This document shows positions 15,624 to 24,721 of a stretch of 33,744 nucleotides of DNA, in pieces (the stretch's first letter is position 1; the number at the start of each line of letters is the position of its first letter). The DNA is from a bacterium (GTDB taxonomy: Bacteria; Cyanobacteriota; Vampirovibrionia; Gastranaerophilales; Gastranaerophilaceae), in contig JAFVAR010000013.1 in assembly GCA_017480425.1 (NCBI GenBank), forward strand, positions 1 to 33,744, written 5' to 3'. The notes under the pieces are model-generated. The model was given only the letters and a program-made list of their open reading frames with translations, did no database searches and was not told where the DNA came from. The translations under genes and the position numbers were made by a program.

Positions 15624-18115
15624 AAATCCATTACAAACTCCATTTTGTTTTCATTAACGTTTAAAACAAATTTATTCAGTCCTGTTTTAATGATATATTG
15701 AATTGTTCCGTCTTCAAGAGTATTATATACTCTTACTTGAAATTTTTCATTTTTGATTTCAGAGTATTCTTTGAGTTTTATTAAATTGTTATCAATATTA
15801 CCGAATACTATATATTTTTCATCATTTTTAGCCAGACAAAAGTCCATGTTGTCTTTAATACTGTTTGATGCAATTACGGTGTATTCGTTATTTTCATAAG
15901 ACAATATAACAGGTTCCGGTTCTGAAATTTCTTCTTTAATTTTTGCTTGAACTTTTTCCTGTAATTTACTCGGAACTTCTTCTTTTACTGTTTCTTCAGT
16001 AAGTTCCGTATAATTATTTGTTTCAGAATTGAAATTCTGTTCTTCAATTAATTCATTGAATACATCTGTTTCATCTGCAAGTACAATATTTGAATCGTTT
16101 TGTTCGGTATTATCCTGATTAATATTTAAACTGTCAAAATTATAAACTTCTTCCTGTATATCATCATCATCAAAGTTATTTAAAACTTCAAATTCTTGTG
16201 TCCCGTCATAAAAAGGTTTAAAAGTAACATTTGAAATACTTTTTAAAAGAGCATCTTCATCAACTACAACAGGTTCCGGTTCAGGTTCTTTATATTTATC
16301 CGGATGTGCTATAACATCTTGTAAATCAGGCAGAATATCTCCTGTGTAAATTTTTTGAACATCATATCCGGTTTCGGATAATTGGAATTTTTCTGATGGA
16401 GTATATTTGATATTACTTTTATCTTTTATTGCCTTTGTTAAATCCGGCAGAGAATCTTTCGCAGCAAGAATATTTACATCAATTTCTTTATTGTAATATA
16501 CGGGTTTTGATTTAGATTCTGTACCAATGTTTCCCTGTTTTTTTAATTCATCAGATATATTAGGCAATATGTCTTTTACATTTAATGTTAGGAGTTCTGA
16601 TACTTTGTGCGGTTTCATAGACTTTTCTTCCAACTCTTTTTGCATAGCTTTTACTCTGTCGGGATTGGTTCTTAGGTCTGTAAGAAAGTCATTATCAATC
16701 TCTACATTAATTAGTTTTTTCAAAGCATCAACATCATCTTTAGAAAATGAAATATTTTGTTTAACAGTAAATGTTGTAATAAAGTTTTCCAATATTTCTT
16801 CTTGAGTTGCATGGGGCGGTCTTACCGGATTTGTAGCTGCATAATGTTCAATATTATTAATTGTATCATCAGTAATTTCTGACATTAAAAGAGTATTAAT
16901 TTTTTGTATGTCATCTTTAGAAAATAGTAAATCTTCATTGTTTATGAACTTATTATAAAGTTCATTCGTTTCTTTTTCCTTTTGTTCCAAAAGTTCTTTC
17001 TCTTTTTGTCTTTCTTGTTCTTCAAAATTATAGTCATTAAGAAATTCTGTAAGAGAATCAACCTCTTCTTCAATACTTTCCGGAGTCTGATTCATTATAT
17101 CTAAGTCAATGACTTTATTTTCTTGATTATTAATTTCCGGTTCCGGAGTAAATATTACATCCTCAGCCGGTCTTAGCGGTCCCATTGGCTCCGGCTTTTT
17201 CGGTTGAATTGTCGGCATGTTAATTTGCATGCCAATCGGCTGAGTATATTTTTTATCAAGTTTTTGTATAGCTTTCTTTATGTGGTAATTAGATCTTTTC
17301 TTTTTTTCATCTTCTTTTTTTGCAGTCTTTTCACCTTCATTTTCGTAATTTATATCATAGGTAGTGCTTTCTCCTAATACTTCTGCAATTTTGTTTTTGC
17401 CTCTGACGTAGAAAAATACAGAAGTAATTATTATGAATATAGATGCAAGTATAAGCATAAGTTTTTCTGTAGAATCTTCTTCCTGCGGTGGCGGAGTTGT
17501 AGTTTTATTATCAGCTGGGGTTACGGTTGTCGGGGCTGAAGCTATAGAATTATTTTCATTATTACTCGACTGAACTTCTTCTTGTTCAATTACTTCTTCC
17601 TGCTGAGGAGTCGGTTGAAATTGTTGTTCGGCATATCTCATTTCGTTTTCTGTATAGCTTGGTATTTGTTGGGGTTGGCTAGGCGTGCTATAAGAATTAT
17701 GCGAACTGTTCGCTTTCTTTACGGAAGTTGGTAAAAATACTGCAGTTTGTGTTGTCAGCAGAGTATTTGGATATGTTTTGATTGTTATTTTAGTATATCC
17801 CTTGCCGTTAGTAGTGTATGGCAGGGTTTTTATGTCAACACTTTGTATATTTGCTCCAAATTCCGGTTGTTCAGCCATTTGACTGTTAACTTCCGGAAGC
17901 ATTATAACATAAGTGTTTGCGTCTTTTCTTACAGGGGTAATGCTATTTTCGTAGTTTACTTTTGTATACACAGTTAAATTGACCCCTCCGTTTGCACTGT
18001 TGTCAAACTTCAAGGACATTAAACTGTTTTTATAATTGTCTGCTCCAAAAGCTCCAACTACCGTAACTACTGAAGCCAGAACTAACGCAATTGTTTTATT
18101 CTTTAACTGCTTCAT
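15617..18115 (-). CDS. Large single-pass membrane protein with acidic cytoplasmic arm (FimV/HubP-like architecture)
   Basis: An 832-residue protein. Residues 1-25 are a signal peptide. About 30-130 form a beta-rich domain ('SLMSLKFDNSANGGVNLTVY', VKTLPYTTNGKGYTKI-like strands) reminiscent of AMIN domains. About 140-215 are Gln/Pro/Thr/Glu-rich. A transmembrane helix spans 217-237 (LMLILASIFIIITSVFFYV). The remaining 590 residues are acidic, mostly disordered and presumably cytoplasmic, with repeated short motifs: FSKDDIQKINTLL / FSKDDVDALKKLI, and DILPNISDEL / DSLPDLTKAI / DILPDLQDVI. The last 100 residues form a compact domain (SYENNEYTVIASN ... KMEFVMDLC). The layout resembles polar organisers such as FimV/HubP, but no LysM or TPR is seen, so this is architectural analogy only. 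Its extended -10 lies 7 bases before the ATG. Confidence 0.7.
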   Translation of the reverse strand: MKQLKNKTIALVLASVVTVVGAFGADNYKNSLMSLKFDNSANGGVNLTVYTKVNYENSITPVRKDANTYVIMLPEVNSQMAEQPEFGANIQSVDIKTLPYTTNGKGYTKITIKTYPNTLLTTQTAVFLPTSVKKANSSHNSYSTPSQPQQIPSYTENEMRYAEQQFQPTPQQEEVIEQEEVQSSNNENNSIASAPTTVTPADNKTTTPPPQEEDSTEKLMLILASIFIIITSVFFYVRGKNKIAEVLGESTTYDINYENEGEKTAKKEDEKKKRSNYHIKKAIQKLDKKYTQPIGMQINMPTIQPKKPEPMGPLRPAEDVIFTPEPEINNQENKVIDLDIMNQTPESIEEEVDSLTEFLNDYNFEEQERQKEKELLEQKEKETNELYNKFINNEDLLFSKDDIQKINTLLMSEITDDTINNIEHYAATNPVRPPHATQEEILENFITTFTVKQNISFSKDDVDALKKLINVEIDNDFLTDLRTNPDRVKAMQKELEEKSMKPHKVSELLTLNVKDILPNISDELKKQGNIGTESKSKPVYYNKEIDVNILAAKDSLPDLTKAIKDKSNIKYTPSEKFQLSETGYDVQKIYTGDILPDLQDVIAHPDKYKEPEPEPVVVDEDALLKSISNVTFKPFYDGTQEFEVLNNFDDDDIQEEVYNFDSLNINQDNTEQNDSNIVLADETDVFNELIEEQNFNSETNNYTELTEETVKEEVPSKLQEKVQAKIKEEISEPEPVILSYENNEYTVIASNSIKDNMDFCLAKNDEKYIVFGNIDNNLIKLKEYSEIKNEKFQVRVYNTLEDGTIQYIIKTGLNKFVLNVNENKMEFVMDLC

Positions 18116-18122
18116 ACTTTGT

Positions 18123-18131
18123 ATTCTATCA
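18123..18131 (-). promoter_or_regulatory. Extended -10 of the 832-residue gene
   Basis: Minus-strand TGaTAGAAT followed by 7 bases and the ATG at 18115. No Shine-Dalgarno; leaderless type. Confidence 0.55.
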
Positions 18132-18164
18132 TAATTCGTTAAAACTAACTATACACCATTTAAA

Positions 18165-19166
18165 TTACATATCAGTAATAATAATTTTTTTATCAGAAGT
18201 AATTTTATCTATATTTAGTGTTGTATAAGGTACTCCGTTGTATATAAATTCATTTTGGAAGTATCCGTCAGTTTCAACCATGTTGTTTTCCTGACACTCA
18301 AAAAGCTCATTAATTTTGTCAATAAGCAGGGCGAGTTTTAATTCATTACATTTGATGATAATTACAGGCTTTTTATCTTGCGGTTGGTCCGAAGGTGTTA
18401 TATTCAGAAATTTTTTTAAATTTAATACTGTTATGTAGTCCCCTCTAAGATTCATAATACCTTCTATATAATCAGGTGTTCCGGGAACGGGTGTTATAGA
18501 GGTATCTTTTAAAACTTCTTTTACATAATCCAATTCAATGCAATACAAATCCTGGTTTAAATTAAACGAAATATATTTGTTTTGAGCACGAAATTCTTCT
18601 GTCGCAAATTTAAGAGCTGTTTTATTTTCCACAGCTCGAGTTCGTTCAAGCATTGTCATTCTCGAAGTTAAATCTGTTGGAAATAGCCCTGTAATTTCAT
18701 GTTCAGTATATTGACCATGCTCTTTTAAAATGTTCTCAATATTATATATATTAATAATGAATATTGTTTCTTGGTTTAATTTGTATATTGAATCAATAAT
18801 CATTTTGTTATCAACATACGGTATTGCATCAATCAGGGATGTATTAAACGGGGCAATCCCTATAACCTTATCCGTAATAATACCGAAAATAACTTCATCG
18901 GTTTTTACTATCAATAGTTCATTTCTTGTACTGTAGGGCGTTACCTCTATATTTAAATAGAATCTGACATCAATGATATTAATAACAAAATTATTATATT
19001 TTAATAGTCCGACAATGTTGTTTGGAAGTTTTTGCGGATAATCAAGAGCAGGCAGTTTCATAATCTCCAAAACGTTATCTGAGTTTATTGCGTACTTGCT
19101 GTCTCCGATTTGGAAATAAAGATGGGTATTTTTCTTCTGTTCTATATAATTATTATTGCTGCTCAT
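18165..19166 (-). CDS. Double CheW-domain coupling protein
   Basis: A 333-residue cytoplasmic protein of two CheW domains, about 12-148 and 195-333. The first reads HLYFQIGDSKYAINSDNVLE, with 'LPNNIVGLLKYNNFVINIID' as a degenerate form. The second is closer to consensus: YISFNLNQDLYCIELDYVKE, 'PDYIEGIMNLRGDYITVLNL' and LALLIDKINELFE. CheW domains link receptors to CheA; two fused copies could bridge neighbouring receptors or replace two separate CheW proteins. A linker at 150-195 is partly helical. The start (MSSNNNYIEQ) overlaps the end of the diguanylate cyclase gene by 14 bases, so the two are coupled and probably made in one operon. The matching receptor and CheA are encoded divergently next door. 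Confidence 0.88.
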   Translation of the reverse strand: MSSNNNYIEQKKNTHLYFQIGDSKYAINSDNVLEIMKLPALDYPQKLPNNIVGLLKYNNFVINIIDVRFYLNIEVTPYSTRNELLIVKTDEVIFGIITDKVIGIAPFNTSLIDAIPYVDNKMIIDSIYKLNQETIFIINIYNIENILKEHGQYTEHEITGLFPTDLTSRMTMLERTRAVENKTALKFATEEFRAQNKYISFNLNQDLYCIELDYVKEVLKDTSITPVPGTPDYIEGIMNLRGDYITVLNLKKFLNITPSDQPQDKKPVIIIKCNELKLALLIDKINELFECQENNMVETDGYFQNEFIYNGVPYTTLNIDKITSDKKIIITDM

Positions 19167-20610
19167 GCAATATTACCCTGTTCCTTCCGTTTTCTTTTGC
19201 TTTATACAGTGCTTCATCTGCAGATTTAAGCATTTCCGCAGGAGAGTCAAATTCCTGAAAGTTCATGGTTAAACCCATACTAACAGTTACTTTTGCTTTA
19301 ACACCATTATAATTGAAATCATATTCTTCGACGGAACGTCTAAGTCTTTGTACAGGAATGATTGCTCCCTCTATATTTGTTTCAGGTAAAATTATGACAA
19401 GCTCTTCGCCACCATATCTATATAACAAATCAGTTTTCCTAAAAGATGATTTCATAAGATCGGATACTGTTTTTAAAACGTAATCTCCATATTGGTGTCC
19501 GTATGTATCATTAACTTTTTTGAAAAAGTCGATATCAAGAATTGCTAAACTAAAATCTGACGGGTGACGTTTTGTACGGTTAAATTCTTGTTCTAAACTA
19601 AGTTCGAACTGACGTCTGTTGTATAAGCCAGTCAAGCCGTCCAATACTGACATAAATTCTTTTTCTGTGTATTGATATTTTGTTTTAAAGATTGCTAAAA
19701 GCTCGCTAATCATAATATCAAAATAGCTGAATGTTGAATAATCAATGTCTTGTTTGGAGTAGAAGCAGATTCCACCGATTAATTTTTTATCAAATACAAG
19801 AGGAATAATGATTTTTGACTTTAAGTCCGAAAAATTATATTCCATTTCTTTCCCAAGAAGAATTCTTACGACTTCAAACTTTGTACTTTTGTAGTCTTTA
19901 AAATCCTGAAGCTTTCTGAAGAAATCATATTGAATATCTGTTAAGACATTTTTTGATAAGTTTCTGCCGAGTGTGTCTATGTATAAAATATTTTCTGCAA
20001 AATCATCGGGTGACGCAAAAAATACACCTGCAACACTATATTCAACAAATGAACTTAATAACGAAAACATTTTTTCAACAAGAATTCTTTCGTAGTTCAG
20101 AAAATCGCTAAGGTTTCTAAACTCATTTGCAAAAACAGATTTAAGAAGTAAGTCATTAAGAATCATGTTCAATTGGGATTGAGCGTTGTTTTCTTTATTT
20201 GATTTTTGAATCAAATCAGCCTTATACTCATCAGTTATCGGGTATCTTCTTTGAGTTGCTTTAAGGCTGTATACAAGTTCTTTCATATCTATAGACTTTG
20301 ATAAAAACAATTGAGCACCTGATTTTTTACCCCAAAAACTGTCAATTTTCTTATCCAAAATTGTTAATAAAACAACCGGTATTTTTTTTGTTTCTTCTTT
20401 GTTTTTTATCATTCGGCATAGCTGATAGCCGTCAATTACAGGCATCATTATATCTGATAAAACAACGTCCGGAGCGCATTCAAACAGTTTTTTATATCCT
20501 TCTGCGCCGTTCAATGCTGTTACAACTTCAAACCCGTTCTCTTCTAAACCTTCTTGCAAAAACTTGAGCTGAGTTTCGCTATCTTCTACTAATAAAATTT
20601 TTATTGCCAT
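19153..20610 (-). CDS. Response-regulator diguanylate cyclase (REC - GAF-like - GGDEF)
   Basis: A 485-residue protein that should make cyclic-di-GMP from two GTP when phosphorylated. REC domain 1-120: ILLVEDSE, phospho-acceptor Asp53 in LSDIMMP, conserved Lys105. The middle (about 150-315) looks like a GAF-type sensor ('SDLKSKIIIPLVFDKKLIGG'). The GGDEF domain occupies about 320-480: LDGLTGLYNRRQFE, ILDIDFFKKVNDTYGHQYGD, and the active site GGEEL at 400-404, a working variant. An inhibitory I-site RxxD (RKTD, 391-394) lies exactly five residues before GGEEL, so product feedback is likely. The domain order matches PleD/WspR-type output proteins. It is coupled to the CheW gene and divergent from the receptor. 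Confidence 0.93.
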   Translation of the reverse strand: MAIKILLVEDSETQLKFLQEGLEENGFEVVTALNGAEGYKKLFECAPDVVLSDIMMPVIDGYQLCRMIKNKEETKKIPVVLLTILDKKIDSFWGKKSGAQLFLSKSIDMKELVYSLKATQRRYPITDEYKADLIQKSNKENNAQSQLNMILNDLLLKSVFANEFRNLSDFLNYERILVEKMFSLLSSFVEYSVAGVFFASPDDFAENILYIDTLGRNLSKNVLTDIQYDFFRKLQDFKDYKSTKFEVVRILLGKEMEYNFSDLKSKIIIPLVFDKKLIGGICFYSKQDIDYSTFSYFDIMISELLAIFKTKYQYTEKEFMSVLDGLTGLYNRRQFELSLEQEFNRTKRHPSDFSLAILDIDFFKKVNDTYGHQYGDYVLKTVSDLMKSSFRKTDLLYRYGGEELVIILPETNIEGAIIPVQRLRRSVEEYDFNYNGVKAKVTVSMGLTMNFQEFDSPAEMLKSADEALYKAKENGRNRVILHEQQ

Positions 20611-20635
20611 ACCTTATTCCAATTTTCACAATTTT

Positions 20636-20656
20636 AGTATAAGATGATTATATAAT
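20636..20656. promoter_or_regulatory. Divergent -10 elements between diguanylate cyclase and receptor genes
   Basis: In the 78-base gap: TATACT on minus (20636-20641) towards the diguanylate cyclase gene, and TATAAT on plus (20651-20656) towards the receptor gene. Neither -35 is clear. The two -10 boxes are only 9 bases apart, so RNA polymerase could not occupy both at once; the two operons may compete. Confidence 0.45.
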
Positions 20657-20688
20657 AAATTTGATAAAAAAACTATAGGAGAGTTGAA

Positions 20689-21732
20689 GTGCGTACTGAA
20701 TGGAATTTTGATTTAAAACAAAGATTTAATATTAAGTGTCTTATAGACTTGGCTGTATTTATCATTACTTGTGTGATGATTTTAACATTTGCTAAATTTA
20801 AGCAGGTTGCATCATATGATGCTATTGTATTTGTGTCAGCAATAGCGGTGATTAATATAATATCATATTTTATTTCGAAACAATGGTTGTTAGGCGCAAT
20901 TAAAAAAACAATTGATGTTCAGACATCTTCTCTTTCTGATGTTGCATGCGATATAATGGATAATATAGTAAGTCAAAAAAGAACATTTGACAATTTAGTA
21001 TCTAATTCAAAGAACTTTTCAAACCTAATAGAAAAGTTGCGTGATATTTCAGAAAGCTCTGTTCAAACTTCAAAGAATACAGAAAAGCAAATTAACCAAT
21101 CAATTAATTTTTCGCAAAAAGAACATGAAGCGATTTCTTCCAATGCAGACAAAATGTTAGTTCTAAGACAAAAAATCCAGATGATTGCCGAATTAATTCT
21201 TGAACTTTCAGAACACTCTCAGCAAATCGGTAATACAATAAGCGTAGTAGATGATATAGCTGAACAAACAAACATGTTGGCATTGAATGCTGCAGTTGAG
21301 GCTGCAAGGGCAGGTGAACACGGTAAAGGTTTTGCTGTTGTAGCGGGAGAAATCAGAAAACTTGCGGATGAATCAAAGCAAGCGATTACGAAGATTACTT
21401 CTCTTACAAGCAATATTCAATACACTACAAACTCAACCGTAATGGCGACGGAAGAAGGTTCTAAAGAAATTGAATCAGTTGTTAAAGAAATTAATGCACT
21501 TTCTTCTAATTCAGATACTTTGTTAAATCTTATTCAGGAAGTATTAAATTCTTTGGATGTTATAAATCAAAATGCGCAAAAACAAAAAGATATAATTGAA
21601 AAACTCAATATAATAGATGAAGAAAATTCGGTAATTTCTTCAACTTTAGTACAAAGTCTGGGAGCAAGCTCAGACAAAATCGCAGTTCTGGGACAAATTT
21701 CCGATGGAATAAAGAATTCAGCAGCAGAATAA
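20689..21732 (+). CDS. Methyl-accepting chemotaxis-type receptor without ligand-binding domain
   Basis: A 347-residue membrane receptor. Two transmembrane helices at about 14-36 and 45-63 are joined by only some 8 residues, so there is no periplasmic sensing domain. A HAMP domain is not evident. The cytoplasmic coiled coil includes the highly conserved hairpin tip: [20 protein letters not shown] followed by [20 protein letters not shown] (188-227). It starts with GTG at 20689, supported by AGGAG 7 bases upstream; the first residues are MRTEWNFDL. No CheR-docking pentapeptide is seen at the C-terminus (KNSAAE). It is followed by the hybrid cheA after 31 bases, in one transcription unit. A membrane or internal signal, or a partner protein, must supply its stimulus. 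Confidence 0.9.
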   Translation: MRTEWNFDLKQRFNIKCLIDLAVFIITCVMILTFAKFKQVASYDAIVFVSAIAVINIISYFISKQWLLGAIKKTIDVQTSSLSDVACDIMDNIVSQKRTFDNLVSNSKNFSNLIEKLRDISESSVQTSKNTEKQINQSINFSQKEHEAISSNADKMLVLRQKIQMIAELILELSEHSQQIGNTISVVDDIAEQTNMLALNAAVEAARAGEHGKGFAVVAGEIRKLADESKQAITKITSLTSNIQYTTNSTVMATEEGSKEIESVVKEINALSSNSDTLLNLIQEVLNSLDVINQNAQKQKDIIEKLNIIDEENSVISSTLVQSLGASSDKIAVLGQISDGIKNSAAE

Positions 21733-21763
21733 AAGTTTATTGGTCAGAAACTAAAGAAAACAG

Positions 21764-24721
21764 ATGGATTTCAGTAACGATAGCAATAATAAAGAGGTCA
21801 TGTCAATCTTTCAGGTAGAATCTGAAGAGATTGTTGAGAGGATTTTTACCAATTTATTTGCGTTGGAAACAACACCTGCAAATAAAGAGTTGATAGCAAA
21901 TGTGTATAGAGATATGCACAGTCTGAAAGGTGCTGTCAGAATGGTGGGCTTCAATAATATCCAAATGATAATTCATAAAATGGAGGATATTTTTGATGCT
22001 GTTAATAGCGGGAAATTGGTTCTTGAACAAGGAATTTTAAATCTTGTTTCCCGTTCTCTGGAAATTGTTGTCAAGTATTTACAGGAATCTATCAAAAATA
22101 ATCGTGAAATTATTGATGAAGATTATTCTGCAACAATTTCAAATCTTGAATATATTTTGGAAGTAGAATTGAATGAGCAAAATTCTCCTCATGAACCTGT
22201 AGTTCCCGCAATAGTTCCTCAAGTACAGCCGCAAGAGGCAGTTATAAATAATTTTGATCAGGAAACAATCAATATAACATTTAATACTTGTTTTGAAATC
22301 ATAGACGGAATTGTGCCTGAAGAAGAATCTCAAGATATTGTCATATTAAAGGAAGAAGTAGAGAGACTTTATGACAATTTTAAGGACTCTAATCTTTATG
22401 AAATTAAGAATTCTTTGGAAAATGTTATTACAAAGCTCGATTTCGTAATGAATGCCACAAATAAATTTACAATAAGTGAGATATTGGAGCTTAGAAATGA
22501 ACTTAGTTCTGCAGCATCAAAGTTTACAACTTCTTGTATTGAAACATCAGAGACAGGAATAACGTTCTTTGATGTGGCAGAAAAAGTTTCCATGCTGCAA
22601 GGAAGCAGTGTTTATACAAACGAAATAAAAGATGACATAATAAAATTAAAAGAAAACATTGATGACAACAATATTCTCGAAATTATAAACATGGTTCTCG
22701 AAATATTGGATTTCATAACAGACAATTCTGTCCAATTAGAAGAACAAATGATGCTTACCCTAAAAAATGCACTGGAATACTGCGCATCTCCCAATGAGAA
22801 TATTGACAGCGAATTGATTGTTCAGCAATTGGAAATTATGAAACAACTGCTGGAGTTAAATTATCAAAAGGATACCGGAGTAAGTGAAACCAAGAATTTA
22901 TCTACTCAAACAACACAAGGCAGCAAGGCTTCTTCTACCGAGATAAAAACTTTACACGTAAATGCTCAAAAGTTGGATTTACTTGTAAATCAATTGGGTG
23001 AATTAATAATAACGAAAATTAAAACAGAAAAAAATCTTGAAAAGATAGAAACCATAAAGGGTTCAAATGAGGCTGCGCAGAAGGATTTACTCAAAACATC
23101 AAATTATTTGCGTTATTACAATCGTAAATATCTTCAATCAGGCGGCTCGGAACAATATATTTCGGCTTTTGTAAAACAAGTTTTTTCACTTCTTTCCGAT
23201 GTCACTCAAAATGTTTCAAGAACAATATATGATTTAAATTCACTCTATCGTGCATCAAAGGAAGATGATATGAAAATGCGCTTAATTATAGATGAAATGG
23301 AGTCTATGGTTAAGAATATTCGTGTATTGCCAATATCAACCGTATTTAATACTTTTTCAAGAATGGTACGAGATATTGCTCATGAAAAGGGCAAGGAGAT
23401 TGACTTTGAAATAGAAGGTAATGACACATGTGCTGATAAGAAAATTATTGAAGAAATTAAAACGCCGCTTATTCATATCTTAAGAAACGCAATTGACCAT
23501 GGTATTGAGTCAAAAGAAGAACGTATGGCAAACGGTAAAAGTCCTGTAGGTAAAATTGTACTTTCCGCAAAGCAGGATGATAACAAAGTTGTAATAGATG
23601 TAATGGATGACGGACAAGGTTTTAATCTTGAAAAAATCAAATCCAGAGCTGTTTCAAGAGGTTTCTTAACTCAGGAAGATATAGATTCCATGAATGATGA
23701 AGCTATAATGAATATTATATTTTGGCCTGGTTTTACAACAGGAGATTCGATAACTTCTGTTTCAGGCAGAGGAATCGGTTTAGATGTAGTTAAAACAAAA
23801 ATATCACAGTTAAACGGTAAGGTTAAGGTTATTTCCGAGTTTGGCAGAGGAAGCTGTGTCCATATAGAAATTCCTGTAACATTAACGACATTAAGAGTAT
23901 TTCTTGTAAAAATTTCCGAACAAACATTTGCGATTCCGATACAGATGATTTCTACTTTTATTCTTAAAAGACATGATGAAATTAAGACAAATAATGGTGT
24001 AAGGTCAATTGTATATGACGGAAATATAATTCCGTTGTATTATTTGTCGGATATATTACATTTAGAACCGTCTCCAAGGGGAGAAAAAGAGACTATTCTT
24101 ATAATTGAATCCGATGAAAAAACAATAGGGCTTGTTGTTGACAGATTGCTCGGAGATCAAGATATTTTGCAGAAAAAATTATCTCCGCCTCTATATAAAG
24201 TTAAAAATATTTCAGGTATTACAAACTTGGCGTCGGGTGAATTATGCTTGATATTGAATATGCAGGATATTTTGCACTATGACTTTAATAAAGTTGTAAA
24301 TACGACAGCTCCGTCTAAGTGGCTTCCTGCAGATGTATTGTCATATAAGAGAATTCTTATTATAGATGATTCTATTACAACAAGAACAATGATAAAGAAT
24401 ATTCTGCTTAATTCCGGTTATATGATAGATGTTGTTTCAGACGTGGAAGAAGCTCTTGTTAAACTGAAATTGAATCATTATGACTTGGTAATTACAGATT
24501 TAAACATGCCACAGGTTGACGGCTATGAATTTATTGATCGATTAAGGACTGATGAAATGTATTCAGATATTCCGCTTGTTGTAATGAGTTCTGTTCCTGA
24601 AAAAACAGCAATGGAAAAATTGAATATGTATAATATAGAGTACTACATATGTAAAGACAGTTTTAATCAGGAAGAATTTTCTTACCAGATTAAGAACATA
24701 CTTACAAAATATCATTTATAA
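21764..24721 (+). CDS. cheA: Hybrid chemotaxis histidine kinase CheA-REC
   Basis: A 985-residue kinase. Domains: HPt (1-115) with phospho-His52 in MHSLKGAV; a long helical middle (about 165-365) with two similar segments; dimerisation region from about 395 (HVNAQKLDLLVNQLGELIIT); catalytic ATPase with N-box HILRNAIDHG (571-580), DDGQGF (615-620) and SGRGIGLDVV (667-676); CheW-like domain (705-845); C-terminal REC (862-982) with Asp868-Asp869, phospho-acceptor Asp912 and Lys964. It should phosphorylate its own REC and the separate REC-GGDEF protein. The hybrid layout is that of WspE, FrzE and pilus-type kinases rather than flagellar CheA. ATG 21764 has only a weak AAAGA upstream. The end overlaps coaD on the other strand by 6 bases. 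Confidence 0.95.
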   Translation: MDFSNDSNNKEVMSIFQVESEEIVERIFTNLFALETTPANKELIANVYRDMHSLKGAVRMVGFNNIQMIIHKMEDIFDAVNSGKLVLEQGILNLVSRSLEIVVKYLQESIKNNREIIDEDYSATISNLEYILEVELNEQNSPHEPVVPAIVPQVQPQEAVINNFDQETINITFNTCFEIIDGIVPEEESQDIVILKEEVERLYDNFKDSNLYEIKNSLENVITKLDFVMNATNKFTISEILELRNELSSAASKFTTSCIETSETGITFFDVAEKVSMLQGSSVYTNEIKDDIIKLKENIDDNNILEIINMVLEILDFITDNSVQLEEQMMLTLKNALEYCASPNENIDSELIVQQLEIMKQLLELNYQKDTGVSETKNLSTQTTQGSKASSTEIKTLHVNAQKLDLLVNQLGELIITKIKTEKNLEKIETIKGSNEAAQKDLLKTSNYLRYYNRKYLQSGGSEQYISAFVKQVFSLLSDVTQNVSRTIYDLNSLYRASKEDDMKMRLIIDEMESMVKNIRVLPISTVFNTFSRMVRDIAHEKGKEIDFEIEGNDTCADKKIIEEIKTPLIHILRNAIDHGIESKEERMANGKSPVGKIVLSAKQDDNKVVIDVMDDGQGFNLEKIKSRAVSRGFLTQEDIDSMNDEAIMNIIFWPGFTTGDSITSVSGRGIGLDVVKTKISQLNGKVKVISEFGRGSCVHIEIPVTLTTLRVFLVKISEQTFAIPIQMISTFILKRHDEIKTNNGVRSIVYDGNIIPLYYLSDILHLEPSPRGEKETILIIESDEKTIGLVVDRLLGDQDILQKKLSPPLYKVKNISGITNLASGELCLILNMQDILHYDFNKVVNTTAPSKWLPADVLSYKRILIIDDSITTRTMIKNILLNSGYMIDVVSDVEEALVKLKLNHYDLVITDLNMPQVDGYEFIDRLRTDEMYSDIPLVVMSSVPEKTAMEKLNMYNIEYYICKDSFNQEEFSYQIKNILTKYHL

